In this document: positions 1 to 8,480 of the stretch, piece after piece | Layout: every line of letters begins with the position of its first letter | Position numbering within the stretch: position 1 is the first letter of the stretch | DNA from: Shewanella halifaxensis HAW-EB4 | GTDB taxonomy: Bacteria > Pseudomonadota > Gammaproteobacteria > Enterobacterales > Shewanellaceae | DNA length: 64,000 nt | Reading direction: 5' to 3' | Assembly (NCBI RefSeq): GCF_000019185.1 | Contig: NC_010334.1 | Coordinates: 2,480,001 to 2,544,000 of the forward strand | The notes under the pieces: generated by a model | The model's database searches: none | What the model was told of the DNA's origin: nothing | What the model saw: the letters and a program-made list of their open reading frames with translations, nothing else | Position numbers and translations under genes: made by a program

Positions 1-1
1 T

Positions 2-310
2 TTATCAGAAGCGGCAGTTGCCACACTGAGTATCGGATTACTTGAGGCATTAGCCAAGGTTTGTCAGGCAAAACCAGAATCTTTCATTCTCGATTGGGTA
101 AACAGCAATAATTATCGTAATGGCGAACAGGTCAACGATATTGCTCAGGTCGAGGTGTTATGGTTTCCAAAAGATCCCGAAACACACCATCGTGCACAAA
201 AGGTTATTCGTGAAGCCTTATTAATGGCCAATCCCAAGCTACAGCATGTCATTGTTATGTTTAGACAGCTTGAACCAAGCACATATTATAAAGATGGTCA
301 GCATTATTAA
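2..310 (+). CDS. DUF1904-like family protein, C-terminal part
   Basis: The gene is cut by the left edge; about 102 codons remain, ending in TAA at 308-310. The visible end has the pattern VEVLWFPKD followed by a conserved tail ending YYKDGQHY, which I recognise from small (about 110 aa) tautomerase-like DUF1904 proteins of Vibrio and Shewanella. No biochemical role is known to me. Its stop lies inside the ribosome-binding region of the next gene (TAAGGAG), so the two are probably co-transcribed and translationally coupled. The family call is from memory of the C-terminal motif. Confidence 0.6.
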   Translation, partial: LSEAAVATLSIGLLEALAKVCQAKPESFILDWVNSNNYRNGEQVNDIAQVEVLWFPKDPETHHRAQKVIREALLMANPKLQHVIVMFRQLEPSTYYKDGQHY

Positions 311-320
311 GGAGAGAGCC

Positions 321-1634
321 TTGCTGAGTAAGCTAGGTGGCATACCGCTACAACCAGATTCGCTTTCTTGGCTGTTAACGCCTAAAGCGTTAAAAGCTGA
401 ATTGTTATCTCGAATTGCAAGTGCAACGCATTCTATTTATATCGCAGCACTCTATTTAGAAGATGATGAAGCGGGTAGAGAGATCCTTGCCGCATTAATG
501 GATGCCAAAAATAACAATCCTCAACTCGATGTTAAAGTGCTCGTTGACTTTCATCGCGCTCGTCGCGGGCTAATTGGTCATAAAGGCGACAGTGGCAATT
601 ACTTAATGTACCGCAAGGTCACTGAAGCCGCTGAGCATCCGATCGATATTTTAGGTGTGCCGGTTAAATCTCGCGAGTTTATGGGTGTACTTCACCTTAA
701 AGGCTTTGTGATTGATGATGCGGTTGTTTTTAGCGGAGCCAGTATTAACAACATCTACCTGCATCAGGACGATAAATATCGCTTCGATCGTTATCATGTG
801 ATCGAATCTGCAGAGCTTGCTCGCAGTATGCGTGCAATGATCCAAAAGTATTTAGTCGCGGATGTTGCAGTTAGCTCTTTAACACAAGCTAAAGAAACAG
901 AGATCTTACCGACTAAATACGAGGTGAGTAGCCTTAAATATCGTCTCTCAAAAGCGGAGTATGAATTTAGTCAGACTCAAATAGGCAACCGAGTCACGCC
1001 ATTAGTCGGGCTTGGGCGTAAAAAGAACAAGCTTAACAAGGTCATTGTTGCCTTAGTTGAAGAGTCCGAAGACACTTTGTTCATCTGCACACCTTACTTT
1101 AACCCACCATACATTTTAGTTAGAGCATTGGCGAAGCACCTTCGTAAAGGTAAGAAAATTGATATCGTGGTTGGGGATAAAACCTCTAACGATTTCTATA
1201 TTCCACCAGAGGAAGAGTTTTCTACTATTGGCGCTTTACCTTACATGTATGAGCAGTCATTGAGAAAGTTTGCTAAACGTCAACAGTGGGCGATTGAAAG
1301 CGGCCAGCTGAATATCCACCTTTGGAAAGATGGCCGAAATAGTTTCCATTTGAAAGGGATCAGTGCTGACGGTAAGCGGCATTTAATTACTGGTAGCAAT
1401 TTAAACCCCAGAGCATGGGCGTTAGATCTAGAGAATGGCTTGTTATTGCAAGATGATAACGGATGTTGGAAAGCGAAGTTTGAAGAAGAGCAAACGCATA
1501 TTCTCGAGCATACAGAGCGTTTGTATCATTACAGTCAAATTGAAACGTTAAATAGCTATCCAGCACCTGTGCGAAAGATCATGAAGCGTATTAAGCGCTT
1601 GAAAGCAGACTTTTTATTAAGGCGTATACTGTAA
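321..1634 (+). CDS. pssA: CDP-diacylglycerol--serine O-phosphatidyltransferase
   Basis: PssA joins L-serine to CDP-diacylglycerol to make phosphatidylserine, the first committed step to phosphatidylethanolamine; the enzyme of this class is a peripheral membrane protein of the phospholipase D superfamily. The 437-aa product has the two HKD-type halves: HLKGFVIDD in the first half and HLKG plus ITGSNLNPRAW in the second. It is collinear with E. coli PssA (451 aa) from the MLSK start to the RRIL end. I chose TTG at 321, not the ATG at 246, because AAGGAG lies 6 nt upstream and the N-terminus then matches the E. coli protein. A hairpin terminator follows. Confidence 0.93.
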   Translation: MLSKLGGIPLQPDSLSWLLTPKALKAELLSRIASATHSIYIAALYLEDDEAGREILAALMDAKNNNPQLDVKVLVDFHRARRGLIGHKGDSGNYLMYRKVTEAAEHPIDILGVPVKSREFMGVLHLKGFVIDDAVVFSGASINNIYLHQDDKYRFDRYHVIESAELARSMRAMIQKYLVADVAVSSLTQAKETEILPTKYEVSSLKYRLSKAEYEFSQTQIGNRVTPLVGLGRKKNKLNKVIVALVEESEDTLFICTPYFNPPYILVRALAKHLRKGKKIDIVVGDKTSNDFYIPPEEEFSTIGALPYMYEQSLRKFAKRQQWAIESGQLNIHLWKDGRNSFHLKGISADGKRHLITGSNLNPRAWALDLENGLLLQDDNGCWKAKFEEEQTHILEHTERLYHYSQIETLNSYPAPVRKIMKRIKRLKADFLLRRIL

Positions 1635-1656
1635 GCCTGTCGTTTGCTTGATATTG

Positions 1657-1690
1657 AAAGCCTGCTTATGAGTAGGCTTTTTTGTTTTTT
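1657..1690 (+). terminator. Rho-independent terminator after pssA
   Basis: AAGCCTGCT pairs with AGTAGGCTT (one G-T pair) around a TATG loop, followed by a T-rich run. Confidence 0.8.
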
Positions 1691-1728
1691 AGACTGTTAT
1701 ATTTGAAAAGATTGGATTTAAGCCAAAA

Positions 1729-2505
1729 ATGATTTTGCCAAAGCACGCCATTCATCGGCTGTACGAATACAGAAAAGCGATCTCTTCTCGACCTTTTACC
1801 GCGAGAGGGAAAAATGTTATTCGCTGCCAGTTTTGTTTACTAGCAGAGCATCTGTGTACTTGTAGCCAACGTCAATCGGTTAGCAGTAAATTAGCGTTTA
1901 TGTTGATTATGTATGACGATGAGGTACTTAAACCAAGTAACAGTGGGCGTTTAATCGCAGATATTATCCCTGATACCCATGCATTTATTTGGTCGCGCAA
2001 TGATCCTAACCGAAAAATGTTATCGCTCATTAATGATCCTAAGTACCAGCCTTTTGTTATTTTCCCTGCTGAGTATGCCGTAGACGGGCAAGCGATATTT
2101 AACCAAGTGACATCTGACGAGCGAGAAGAGGGGAAAACACCACTTTTTATTTTACTTGATGGTAGTTGGCGCGAAGCGATCAAGATGTTTAGAAAAAGCG
2201 AGTACTTGCATCATCTGCCGCTGTTCTCGTTTTCACCAGAAACCACTGCAAGTTATGCGCTAAGAAAAGGCGCGCGTGATTTTCAACTTGGTACCGCTGA
2301 GGTTGCTAGCTTAGCGATTTCGGCTGCAGGTGAGCCTGAAAATGGCGCAGTATTAGAGGCATGGTTTGCGCTTTTTGTTGAATCTTCTTTACATGGTCGT
2401 AGCCGCAATAATCGTGACGTATCGACATTAAGCAAGCTTAAGCAAGAGTTCCTCGCAGCTTATCAGAATGCGGCAGAGAAATGCGAAACGATAGCAAAAG
2501 ATTAA
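1729..2505 (+). CDS. tapT: DTW domain tRNA-uridine aminocarboxypropyltransferase (TapT/YfiP family)
   Basis: DTW-domain enzymes transfer the 3-amino-3-carboxypropyl group of S-adenosylmethionine to uridine 47 of tRNA (acp3U). The 258-aa product has an N-terminal Cys cluster (RCQFC ... LCTC, residues 32-45) typical of a metal site, and the signature LLDGSWREA near residue 145, a variant of the family D-x-W motif. In E. coli yfiP also lies close to pssA, which supports the call. No strong Shine-Dalgarno sequence is visible before ATG 1729, so the exact start is uncertain. It follows the pssA terminator and therefore has its own promoter. Confidence 0.8.
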   Translation: MILPKHAIHRLYEYRKAISSRPFTARGKNVIRCQFCLLAEHLCTCSQRQSVSSKLAFMLIMYDDEVLKPSNSGRLIADIIPDTHAFIWSRNDPNRKMLSLINDPKYQPFVIFPAEYAVDGQAIFNQVTSDEREEGKTPLFILLDGSWREAIKMFRKSEYLHHLPLFSFSPETTASYALRKGARDFQLGTAEVASLAISAAGEPENGAVLEAWFALFVESSLHGRSRNNRDVSTLSKLKQEFLAAYQNAAEKCETIAKD

Positions 2506-2591
2506 AATGTTAGTCTAATTAATCAATACGTTGAATCTGGTGCTATTTGAGTTATGCTTAATATTCGATAGTCGATGGATAAGGGCAATGG

Positions 2592-2996
2592 ATGGCTGCA
2601 GACAAGGTTTTAATGGATTTCAGTTTCACTCGGCCTCTTCGTTGTGTCGCTATCTTCTCACTGGCGCTGTTTTGTTTATCTCATACTCTGGCAGCGAATG
2701 CGGTTATAGCTAATACGGTTATTGATAGTCAAGTTCTAGAGAGGGTTGCTATCGCTAGCACAGCGCCAAAACTGATCATCACGAGTCCAGTAAAAAATAG
2801 TTTTACAGTCGATGAGGTTAATTGGTCCACCAGCCAATTGCAGGACGATATTAACTTTAAACTCATTGCCGGTAATCGTTATCCTCTATGGGTAAAAAGC
2901 CGCTATAGCGCCGGTCTAGTTTGCCAAGATAGAGGCTGGGAGTTTTGTGCAACTTGGGCAAAATCAAAACGTAGCCCAGACAGTAGAATTGCATAG
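2592..2996 (+). CDS. Small secreted protein of unknown function
   Basis: A 134-aa product with an N-terminal hydrophobic stretch (residues 17-34) ending in a plausible signal-peptidase site (TLAANA), so probably exported. The rest has no motif I recognise; two cysteines near the C-terminus (CQDRGWEFC) could form a disulphide. ATG 2592 is supported by AAGGG 6 nt upstream. It is convergent with the two-component system that follows. I do not recognise the family. Confidence 0.55.
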   Translation: MAADKVLMDFSFTRPLRCVAIFSLALFCLSHTLAANAVIANTVIDSQVLERVAIASTAPKLIITSPVKNSFTVDEVNWSTSQLQDDINFKLIAGNRYPLWVKSRYSAGLVCQDRGWEFCATWAKSKRSPDSRIA

Positions 2997-3022
2997 GGGC
3001 TAATCCCAATTAGTGTAAAGGG

Positions 3023-3622
3023 TTATTCGGTGCTTTTGCCCATTAAGAAAGCGAGTTCAGCAACATTACTGACCTGCATTTTTAGCATGACTTTTTGACG
3101 GTGTAGCTCTAATGTACGCTGAGCGACATTTAGCTCCGCCGCGATCACCTTATTGAGCTTTCCTTCTAAGACTTTCTCCATCACCTCATGTTCTCTTGGT
3201 GTCAGTGTCGCTAACTTATCAGAAAGCGCTTGGCGCTCCTGTTTGCTCCGTAGATTTTGCTCTGTTAGTTCACCCGCTTGGTCAAGCAACCGTACAAGTT
3301 TATCTCCATCTACAGGCTTTTCTAAGAAGTCTAGCGCACCTTTTTGAATGGCTTGTACTGCCATAGCGATACTACCATGACCACTTAACATTATTACGGC
3401 AATAGGGCTTTGTGCCTTGCTCATATGCGTTAATAACGCACTGCCATCCATACCGGGCATCTGCACATCTAAGATTGCGATCCCCGTGTTATTTATATCG
3501 ACTTGTTGTAGGAATGAATCGGCCGATAAAAAGCCTTTAGGTTGATATCCAAGTCCATTTAACATCCAGGTTAACGAGTCTAGTACAGCCTGATCATCGT
3601 CTACCAGATACAGATTAGTCAT
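3023..3622 (-). CDS. Response regulator, FixJ/TtrR-like
   Basis: A 199-aa regulator with a receiver domain (residues 1-120; phospho-acceptor Asp52 in ILDVQMPG, Lys in FLEKPVD) and a C-terminal LuxR-type helix-turn-helix (about 138-195, LTPREHEVMEKVLEGKLNKVIAAEL). It is collinear with the tetrathionate regulator TtrR. Its start overlaps the end of the sensor kinase by 8 bp, so the two are one transcript, with the kinase first. No tetrathionate reductase lies nearby; the likely targets are the adjacent apbE, FMN-lipoprotein and porin genes (shared upstream repeats at 5484 and 6917). Ligand unknown. Confidence 0.85.
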   Translation of the reverse strand: MTNLYLVDDDQAVLDSLTWMLNGLGYQPKGFLSADSFLQQVDINNTGIAILDVQMPGMDGSALLTHMSKAQSPIAVIMLSGHGSIAMAVQAIQKGALDFLEKPVDGDKLVRLLDQAGELTEQNLRSKQERQALSDKLATLTPREHEVMEKVLEGKLNKVIAAELNVAQRTLELHRQKVMLKMQVSNVAELAFLMGKSTE

Positions 3623-5399
3623 TTAATGGTTCCTTAATTGGAAGGGTGATAGTCATGCTTAAACCTGGCTCACGCTGCTTAGTATATTTGTTGCAATTGT
3701 TTTTAGCCTTTATCTCACCGGCGTGCTCCTCAATAATACGTTTACAAATGATCATACCGAGCCCCAAGCCATTTTCTTTTGATGTTTCAAACGGGAAGAA
3801 TAACCGCTCTAACGCTATTTCAGTCAAACCCGTGCCATTATCCTTAAATACAATAGTGGCGTGTTGTGCTTGCTTTGAAAGCGTTATAGAAAGGCTCGGT
3901 TCAGGGGTTTGCGCCATCGCATCGAGTGCATTGCGTATGATATTGACGAACACTTGCTGTAGAAGACTCGGATCTGCCGTTAACTGCACTGTTTCACTCC
4001 TAAACTCTGGCGTTAGTTGCATACGCGTGAACTCGGCACCCATAAGGCTCAATGTTTCATCTAAGACCTGATTTAAACTACACTCACTCATCACACTGGG
4101 TTGTTGGCAGAAATGCCTAAAGCGTTTAATCGTCGATTGAGCCCGATCGACTTGTTGAATCGCTTTGGTCATGGCGTCTTTAAGATCGGTCTGCTCTTCA
4201 GACAAACGGTAAATGCAACCCTGAGTCAGATAGCGGATCCCCGCTAAGGGTTGATTCAGCTCATGGGCTATACCCGATGCCATCTCACCCGTTAACAGTA
4301 CCCGTTGAGCCTTATAGAACTGCTTTGTTTGTTCAAGTAACGCCTTTTGTGTCTGGGTGTGTAATTCGATTTCGGCCTGTAGATCGCGTGTACGAAGCAC
4401 TACGAGGCGTTTGACCCGCAGGTGATGGATATAACCCAATAACAAGAAAATTGCGACTACGACGGCCCAGGGGAATGCACTCTTAAAAATTGAGGTCCAG
4501 TTAGTGACAAACGGCCATTGTTGTAGCTGTTTAAGCAGTTTAAATACATGGCTATCGTTTACCGTAGCAGACCATGAGTCGTAACGACCAATAATTGCCG
4601 CTTGGTCATTGGTTTTTATCGTCAGCAAAGAGCGGATGACATCGGTCGCTAGACGATGATCTGTTTTGCCCAGCTTTGAAAATGAGTAATAGGGGTATAA
4701 CTCACTCGAGGTTTTACAGTGAAATGTTGGAGCAGCTTTGGTTAACACGACCTTTAAGCTATTTGCAGCGATATCACCGTTTTTAACTGCGTTCTCAAGT
4801 ACACAAGTAGGAAGAATTGCAATATCCGCCTCACCATTAAGCACCATCGACAGTAGCTTTTGCTGAGGGAATCCGACGAAGCTTAGTTGCTCAAAGTCAT
4901 TGAAGGGATTTAAATCGTTGTGAGCCATTTCGCCGGCAAAAATTTGAAAGCCTCCGAATGCTTGCTTATCGGTAGAAACGGCGCTGAGCGTTTTCAAATC
5001 ATTAAAATTGGCTACATGTCGATCTGAGCGAGTGATTAATGCAGAACCGACAGCCTGAGTCGGTTGTTTATTCCTCAGAGGGACGAGCGTTAATAGGCTA
5101 CTGGTACCAAAATCTTTCTTATAGCTCACCCCAGTTAAGGCATTAGTGATTAAAAAGTCTAGCTCACCTTGAGCCACATCCGAATCTAATTCACTAGGGG
5201 TTAGGGCGAACAGTTCAAAAGGCCTATTTAGATCTGCTGCAATCTTGTCGATAGTCGGTTGCCAGCGTTTTTTGACATTATCTGGGTGAGTAAATGCCAA
5301 TACGCCGACTCGTATTGGCGCAGTGTCTTCTGCATAGCTAAAGCAGGAGAAAATAAGGCAGCCTATAGCGGCTAAATGGTGAAATTTGGCTATCATCAT
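3615..5399 (-). CDS. Sensor histidine kinase with PhnD-like periplasmic domain (TtrS-like)
   Basis: A 594-aa membrane kinase. Order: signal peptide (1-23), PhnD/TtrS-type periplasmic binding domain (about 28-280, beginning IRVGVLAFTHP), one transmembrane segment (308-327), then HisKA with the phospho-acceptor His379 in SGIAHELNQPLAG, an N box (VFVNIIRNALDAM) and G box (GLGLGM). The architecture matches TtrS, sensor of tetrathionate. Two cysteines, 199 (ILPTCVLE) and 228 (FHCKTSSELYP), lie in the sensor domain and could be a redox or thiol switch (inference). It is translated just before the regulator with an 8-bp overlap. The signal sensed cannot be read from the sequence. Confidence 0.85.
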   Translation of the reverse strand: MMIAKFHHLAAIGCLIFSCFSYAEDTAPIRVGVLAFTHPDNVKKRWQPTIDKIAADLNRPFELFALTPSELDSDVAQGELDFLITNALTGVSYKKDFGTSSLLTLVPLRNKQPTQAVGSALITRSDRHVANFNDLKTLSAVSTDKQAFGGFQIFAGEMAHNDLNPFNDFEQLSFVGFPQQKLLSMVLNGEADIAILPTCVLENAVKNGDIAANSLKVVLTKAAPTFHCKTSSELYPYYSFSKLGKTDHRLATDVIRSLLTIKTNDQAAIIGRYDSWSATVNDSHVFKLLKQLQQWPFVTNWTSIFKSAFPWAVVVAIFLLLGYIHHLRVKRLVVLRTRDLQAEIELHTQTQKALLEQTKQFYKAQRVLLTGEMASGIAHELNQPLAGIRYLTQGCIYRLSEEQTDLKDAMTKAIQQVDRAQSTIKRFRHFCQQPSVMSECSLNQVLDETLSLMGAEFTRMQLTPEFRSETVQLTADPSLLQQVFVNIIRNALDAMAQTPEPSLSITLSKQAQHATIVFKDNGTGLTEIALERLFFPFETSKENGLGLGMIICKRIIEEHAGEIKAKNNCNKYTKQREPGLSMTITLPIKEPLND

Positions 5400-5483
5400 T
5401 GAGTACAGAAAGGAGACACTTGAGTATTATGACTTCATTATAGATAAATGTAGTGTGCAGACCGACACTACGTGACATGAATC

Positions 5484-5504
5484 GCAGTTTGTGTTCGAAT
5501 GCGG
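5484..5504 (+). promoter_or_regulatory. Candidate regulator-binding repeat upstream of the sensor kinase
   Basis: GCAGTTTGTGTTCGAATGCG is nearly repeated at 6917-6935 (GTAGTTTGTGTTAACTGCG), in the promoter region of the apbE and lipoprotein genes. It lies about 85 bp upstream of the kinase start. Shared placement suggests a binding site for the TtrR-like regulator. Confidence 0.4.
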
Positions 5505-5624
5505 AAAACCACTACATCATGCTCTTTATTAATAATTTAAAATAAAACCGTCCATGGTCTAATTTGAATTATATAATTAAACTCGAATTTTTTACGTTTG
5601 ACGTCATTTAAATAACTGTATCGC

Positions 5625-6848
5625 TTATTGTAAGTGTTTTTTGAATTTAAAAAGTTTGTCACTTTTGGTTTTTTCTCCCTCTTTATTTAAATACCAAACG
5701 GCTTCGAGATTGTCGGTACTATTAACATAATCTAACGCCTCGTCTAACGGCATAAGAAATAACGCTGTTGAAATAATATCAGCATAAATTTGTTCCCGAC
5801 TCATTACAATGGTCGTGGATATGCCTATACGCTTGGGGTATAAGGTCTTGGGGTTAATAATATGGTGGTATTCTTTTCCCTTCACTCGATAATATCTTAA
5901 GTAGTTACCACTCGATACTACAGCAATATCTTTACCTGTGAGCACTTCATGATATTGGCCATCGAAGCTTTGGCATTGACTAAGGCTGTTATTGTATTTC
6001 TTGCAGATTGGGTCTTCTACAGCCGTCGTAAATTGGCGACCTTGTGGGTGGAGCCCATAATGGCGAATATTGCCACCCGCATTGATCATAAAGTTTTCAA
6101 TGCCATCCATTTTTAGCTGCCTGTAAACTTTCTCCGTCATCCAGCCTTTGGCTATTCCACCAAGGTCAATACTCATGCCCGTTTGCATCTGTATGGTATT
6201 TTGCTCTTTATTTAATTTGATATTATCAATATTAATCAATGGTCTGACTGCATTTAATTCAGCGTTAGTCGGGATTTCGCATCTGTCCTGAAGTTTACGT
6301 TCTCCTATGCATTGTGCTCTGTAGCCACGCCAAAGTTGAATGACTGGTGATAGGGCAATGTTAAAATATCCGCCAGTCTTGTCATGCCACTCAATGCTCG
6401 CATCAATGAGCTGTGTCAGTTTTGGGTCGATGTGATGGGACTTTTCTGGGGCGTTATTAATGGTCTTGATATTGGTGACATGGGGATAGGTACTGTAGTT
6501 TGACGCAAGATAATGGTACTCCTGTATTACATTTAGTGCGTTACAAAGTGCCTGTCTTAAATTGTCGCTGTCGGCATCATAAACATCAATACTGATTGAG
6601 GTACCAAAGTATTTAAGTGTAGTTAAGTTTGTTACTCCCTTGCTAGCTGTAATAATAGCGTTACCTTCACAGAGATAGGGTTCCCCTTTAGTATCGACAT
6701 TAACAATCTTAAAGTCAGGTGCTGGTGGCAGATTTTTAATAAGCTCTGATTTTGTAAGTAGCGTGTTTGTAGATTCTGAATTTACATTTTTTGCGCTGGT
6801 GTAGCTAGCAAATGTCAGTAAAAGTAAGAGTGGGTAAATACGTTTCAT
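5625..6848 (-). CDS. apbE: FAD:protein FMN transferase, ApbE family
   Basis: ApbE enzymes cleave FAD and attach FMN covalently to Thr or Ser of target proteins in the periplasm, with Mg2+. The 407-aa product has a signal peptide (MKRIYPLLLLLTFASYTSA), the flavin-binding segment DLGGIAKGW, INAGGNIR and the HHIINP motif (canonical HIIDP). It is longer than the usual 320-350 aa, with an insert after residue 170 that contains two pairs of Cys. It is divergent from the FMN-binding lipoprotein gene next door, its obvious substrate. Its 3' end lies 225 bp from the sensor kinase start. Confidence 0.9.
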   Translation of the reverse strand: MKRIYPLLLLLTFASYTSAKNVNSESTNTLLTKSELIKNLPPAPDFKIVNVDTKGEPYLCEGNAIITASKGVTNLTTLKYFGTSISIDVYDADSDNLRQALCNALNVIQEYHYLASNYSTYPHVTNIKTINNAPEKSHHIDPKLTQLIDASIEWHDKTGGYFNIALSPVIQLWRGYRAQCIGERKLQDRCEIPTNAELNAVRPLINIDNIKLNKEQNTIQMQTGMSIDLGGIAKGWMTEKVYRQLKMDGIENFMINAGGNIRHYGLHPQGRQFTTAVEDPICKKYNNSLSQCQSFDGQYHEVLTGKDIAVVSSGNYLRYYRVKGKEYHHIINPKTLYPKRIGISTTIVMSREQIYADIISTALFLMPLDEALDYVNSTDNLEAVWYLNKEGEKTKSDKLFKFKKHLQ

Positions 6849-6916
6849 AATAAAGTCTGGTGGTCGCGTAGTTTTTAAATGAATATCATAAGCAGCTTGT
6901 GCGGTAATAATTAACT

Positions 6917-6935
6917 GTAGTTTGTGTTAACTGCG
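6917..6935 (+). promoter_or_regulatory. Candidate regulator-binding repeat between apbE and the lipoprotein gene
   Basis: GTAGTTTGTGTTAACTGCG, a near copy of the element at 5484-5504. It lies in the divergent promoter region, 69 bp upstream of apbE on one side and about 105 bp upstream of the lipoprotein start on the other. Confidence 0.4.
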
Positions 6936-6962
6936 TCAAATAAATAAAACTCAAACTAAGAT

Positions 6963-6980
6963 ATTGCGGTTTTCCGCAAT
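6963..6980. repeat. Perfect inverted repeat ATTGCGG-TTTT-CCGCAAT
   Basis: A 7-bp perfect inverted repeat with a 4-nt loop, in the leader of the FMN-lipoprotein gene. The string GGTTTTCCGC also occurs in reverse complement at 5501-5510, beside the other regulatory repeat. It may be an operator or an mRNA hairpin. Confidence 0.5.
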
Positions 6981-7041
6981 TGTTAAGAATCTAAAACCTT
7001 TTATTCTGGCTTCAATGAAAAAACACTTGAAGGCAGAGACA

Positions 7042-8397
7042 ATGAAACGCTTAAAAAACTTCAATAAAACGCTGGTAAGTAGCGCAGTATTATTCGCCAC
7101 AATGACATTAGTCGGTTGTTCTGCAACGAGTTCTACCGCTATGGATCAAGGTAAGTACGCAGACGGCATTCATGACGTTTCAGCTAAAGGTAAGAAAGGG
7201 AAAATTATCTTAACGATAGAGGTCAAAAATGGTCATATTGTCGATATTAAGACCAAATCTCATAATGAAACCGAATCTCTGTATCTAAACGCCGAGCGTT
7301 TACTTTCAAAAATAATCGCAAACAACGGTCACGAAGGCATTGACGCCGTTTCGGGGGCAACTTTTTCCTCTAACGGTATTTTAGAAGCCGTTAACAGTGT
7401 CCCTCGCCGAAATGGCAGTCAACCTGCCTATGCTGCCGTTGGCTCAAAGGAGCAATCTGGCGATGAAGATTTCAAGCTTAAGTGGTCAATTCAACCTCAG
7501 CTAGGTTTGCTTAAGGGGGATTATTACTATCAGGAAGCGCGATTCCGTCAAGGCCACATGGGAAGTGTCGCGATTGTCACCAATAGCAATAACGCCAAAG
7601 ACGTGATTTTTGCAGAGTTTAATGAAAGTGGACGTCCGAATTACTACACCCGTCTATATCAAGATGTCCCAAAGCGTATGTCTGAATATAACTTCTCAAT
7701 GGGTAAGAAGAAAGGCACTGCCTGGGTACAATCATCTTTGACCATGGAAAAGCTTATGGTTGAGCAAGATAAGTTGACGTTCGACTTAAATCCTGATTTT
7801 GACCCATCGCTACGCAATAAACTAAAAGAACCTAATCGTCTGAAATATGCCGATATCGATGTGGTTGCCGGTGCATCTAACAGTATCCAGCAATCTATGG
7901 TTCCGCTAACGGCAAAAATTCATGCTCAAATAAACGGCGATGGTACCAAGCAAAGATTCTATCAACATGCTGAAAAGCTCAATGATGCTAAAGGCAACTG
8001 GACGGGGATTACTGCCATGCTGCGTATCGTTGTCGATACCGATACGAAGCAAATTGTGAAAGCCCACTATGATGAGATCTTTGCCGATGAGAAGGCCCAA
8101 ATAAAAGACGCGTCTTTGAAGAAATTCTATCGCCAGTCAAAATATGAATCTATTAACTATGTTGAGCCTGCACGAATTGGCTTCAATGTGATGATAGATG
8201 GTTTAAATGCTCATCTTCAACAAGGTGGATCGCTATTTTTAATCGATGACTTACCAGCAACAGGTGATACCGGAAGTTATGCAGCGACCGGTTTCACTAA
8301 GCGCTCAAACTCTTGGGATAGCTATCTGAATCAAGCCGAGATCTTGTACAAAGAGATGCGTCAAGATGGAATGATTAACCAGCATAATAAAAACTAA
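7042..8397 (+). CDS. Multi-domain FMN-binding lipoprotein, likely covalently flavinylated
   Basis: A 451-aa exported lipoprotein: signal peptide ending in the lipobox LVGC (Cys26). Residues about 38-120 form an FMN-binding domain with the ApbE target motif DAVSGATFSS (Thr107 the expected FMN carrier). A second segment has DIDVVAGASNS (Ser279), which also fits the D-x-x-[SA]-G-A-[ST] rule, and a third, weaker repeat may follow. Double flavinylation recalls PplA of Listeria, used in extracytosolic electron transfer. I chose ATG 7042, not the upstream TTG/ATG starts at 6964 and 7015, because only then does a normal 25-residue lipoprotein signal result. It probably acts as a flavin electron carrier outside the cytoplasm; partners unknown. 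Confidence 0.8.
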   Translation: MKRLKNFNKTLVSSAVLFATMTLVGCSATSSTAMDQGKYADGIHDVSAKGKKGKIILTIEVKNGHIVDIKTKSHNETESLYLNAERLLSKIIANNGHEGIDAVSGATFSSNGILEAVNSVPRRNGSQPAYAAVGSKEQSGDEDFKLKWSIQPQLGLLKGDYYYQEARFRQGHMGSVAIVTNSNNAKDVIFAEFNESGRPNYYTRLYQDVPKRMSEYNFSMGKKKGTAWVQSSLTMEKLMVEQDKLTFDLNPDFDPSLRNKLKEPNRLKYADIDVVAGASNSIQQSMVPLTAKIHAQINGDGTKQRFYQHAEKLNDAKGNWTGITAMLRIVVDTDTKQIVKAHYDEIFADEKAQIKDASLKKFYRQSKYESINYVEPARIGFNVMIDGLNAHLQQGGSLFLIDDLPATGDTGSYAATGFTKRSNSWDSYLNQAEILYKEMRQDGMINQHNKN

Positions 8398-8480
8398 CCC
8401 AGCTATAGATGTCGACTCCTAATCGCCTCTAGAGTGGGGAGTCGTCTGTCTTTCAAATGAATAAATAATTAAGAGAGAAG

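Noticed and set aside
3594..3612. Partial match to the CATCGTCC motif
   Set aside because: Inside the response regulator coding sequence; the second arm does not match.
3646..4071. 141-aa plus-strand frame
   Set aside because: Antisense shadow of the histidine kinase domain.
6964..7041. In-frame upstream extension of the FMN-lipoprotein
   Set aside because: Would put 26 residues before a proper lipoprotein signal and starts inside a palindrome without an RBS.
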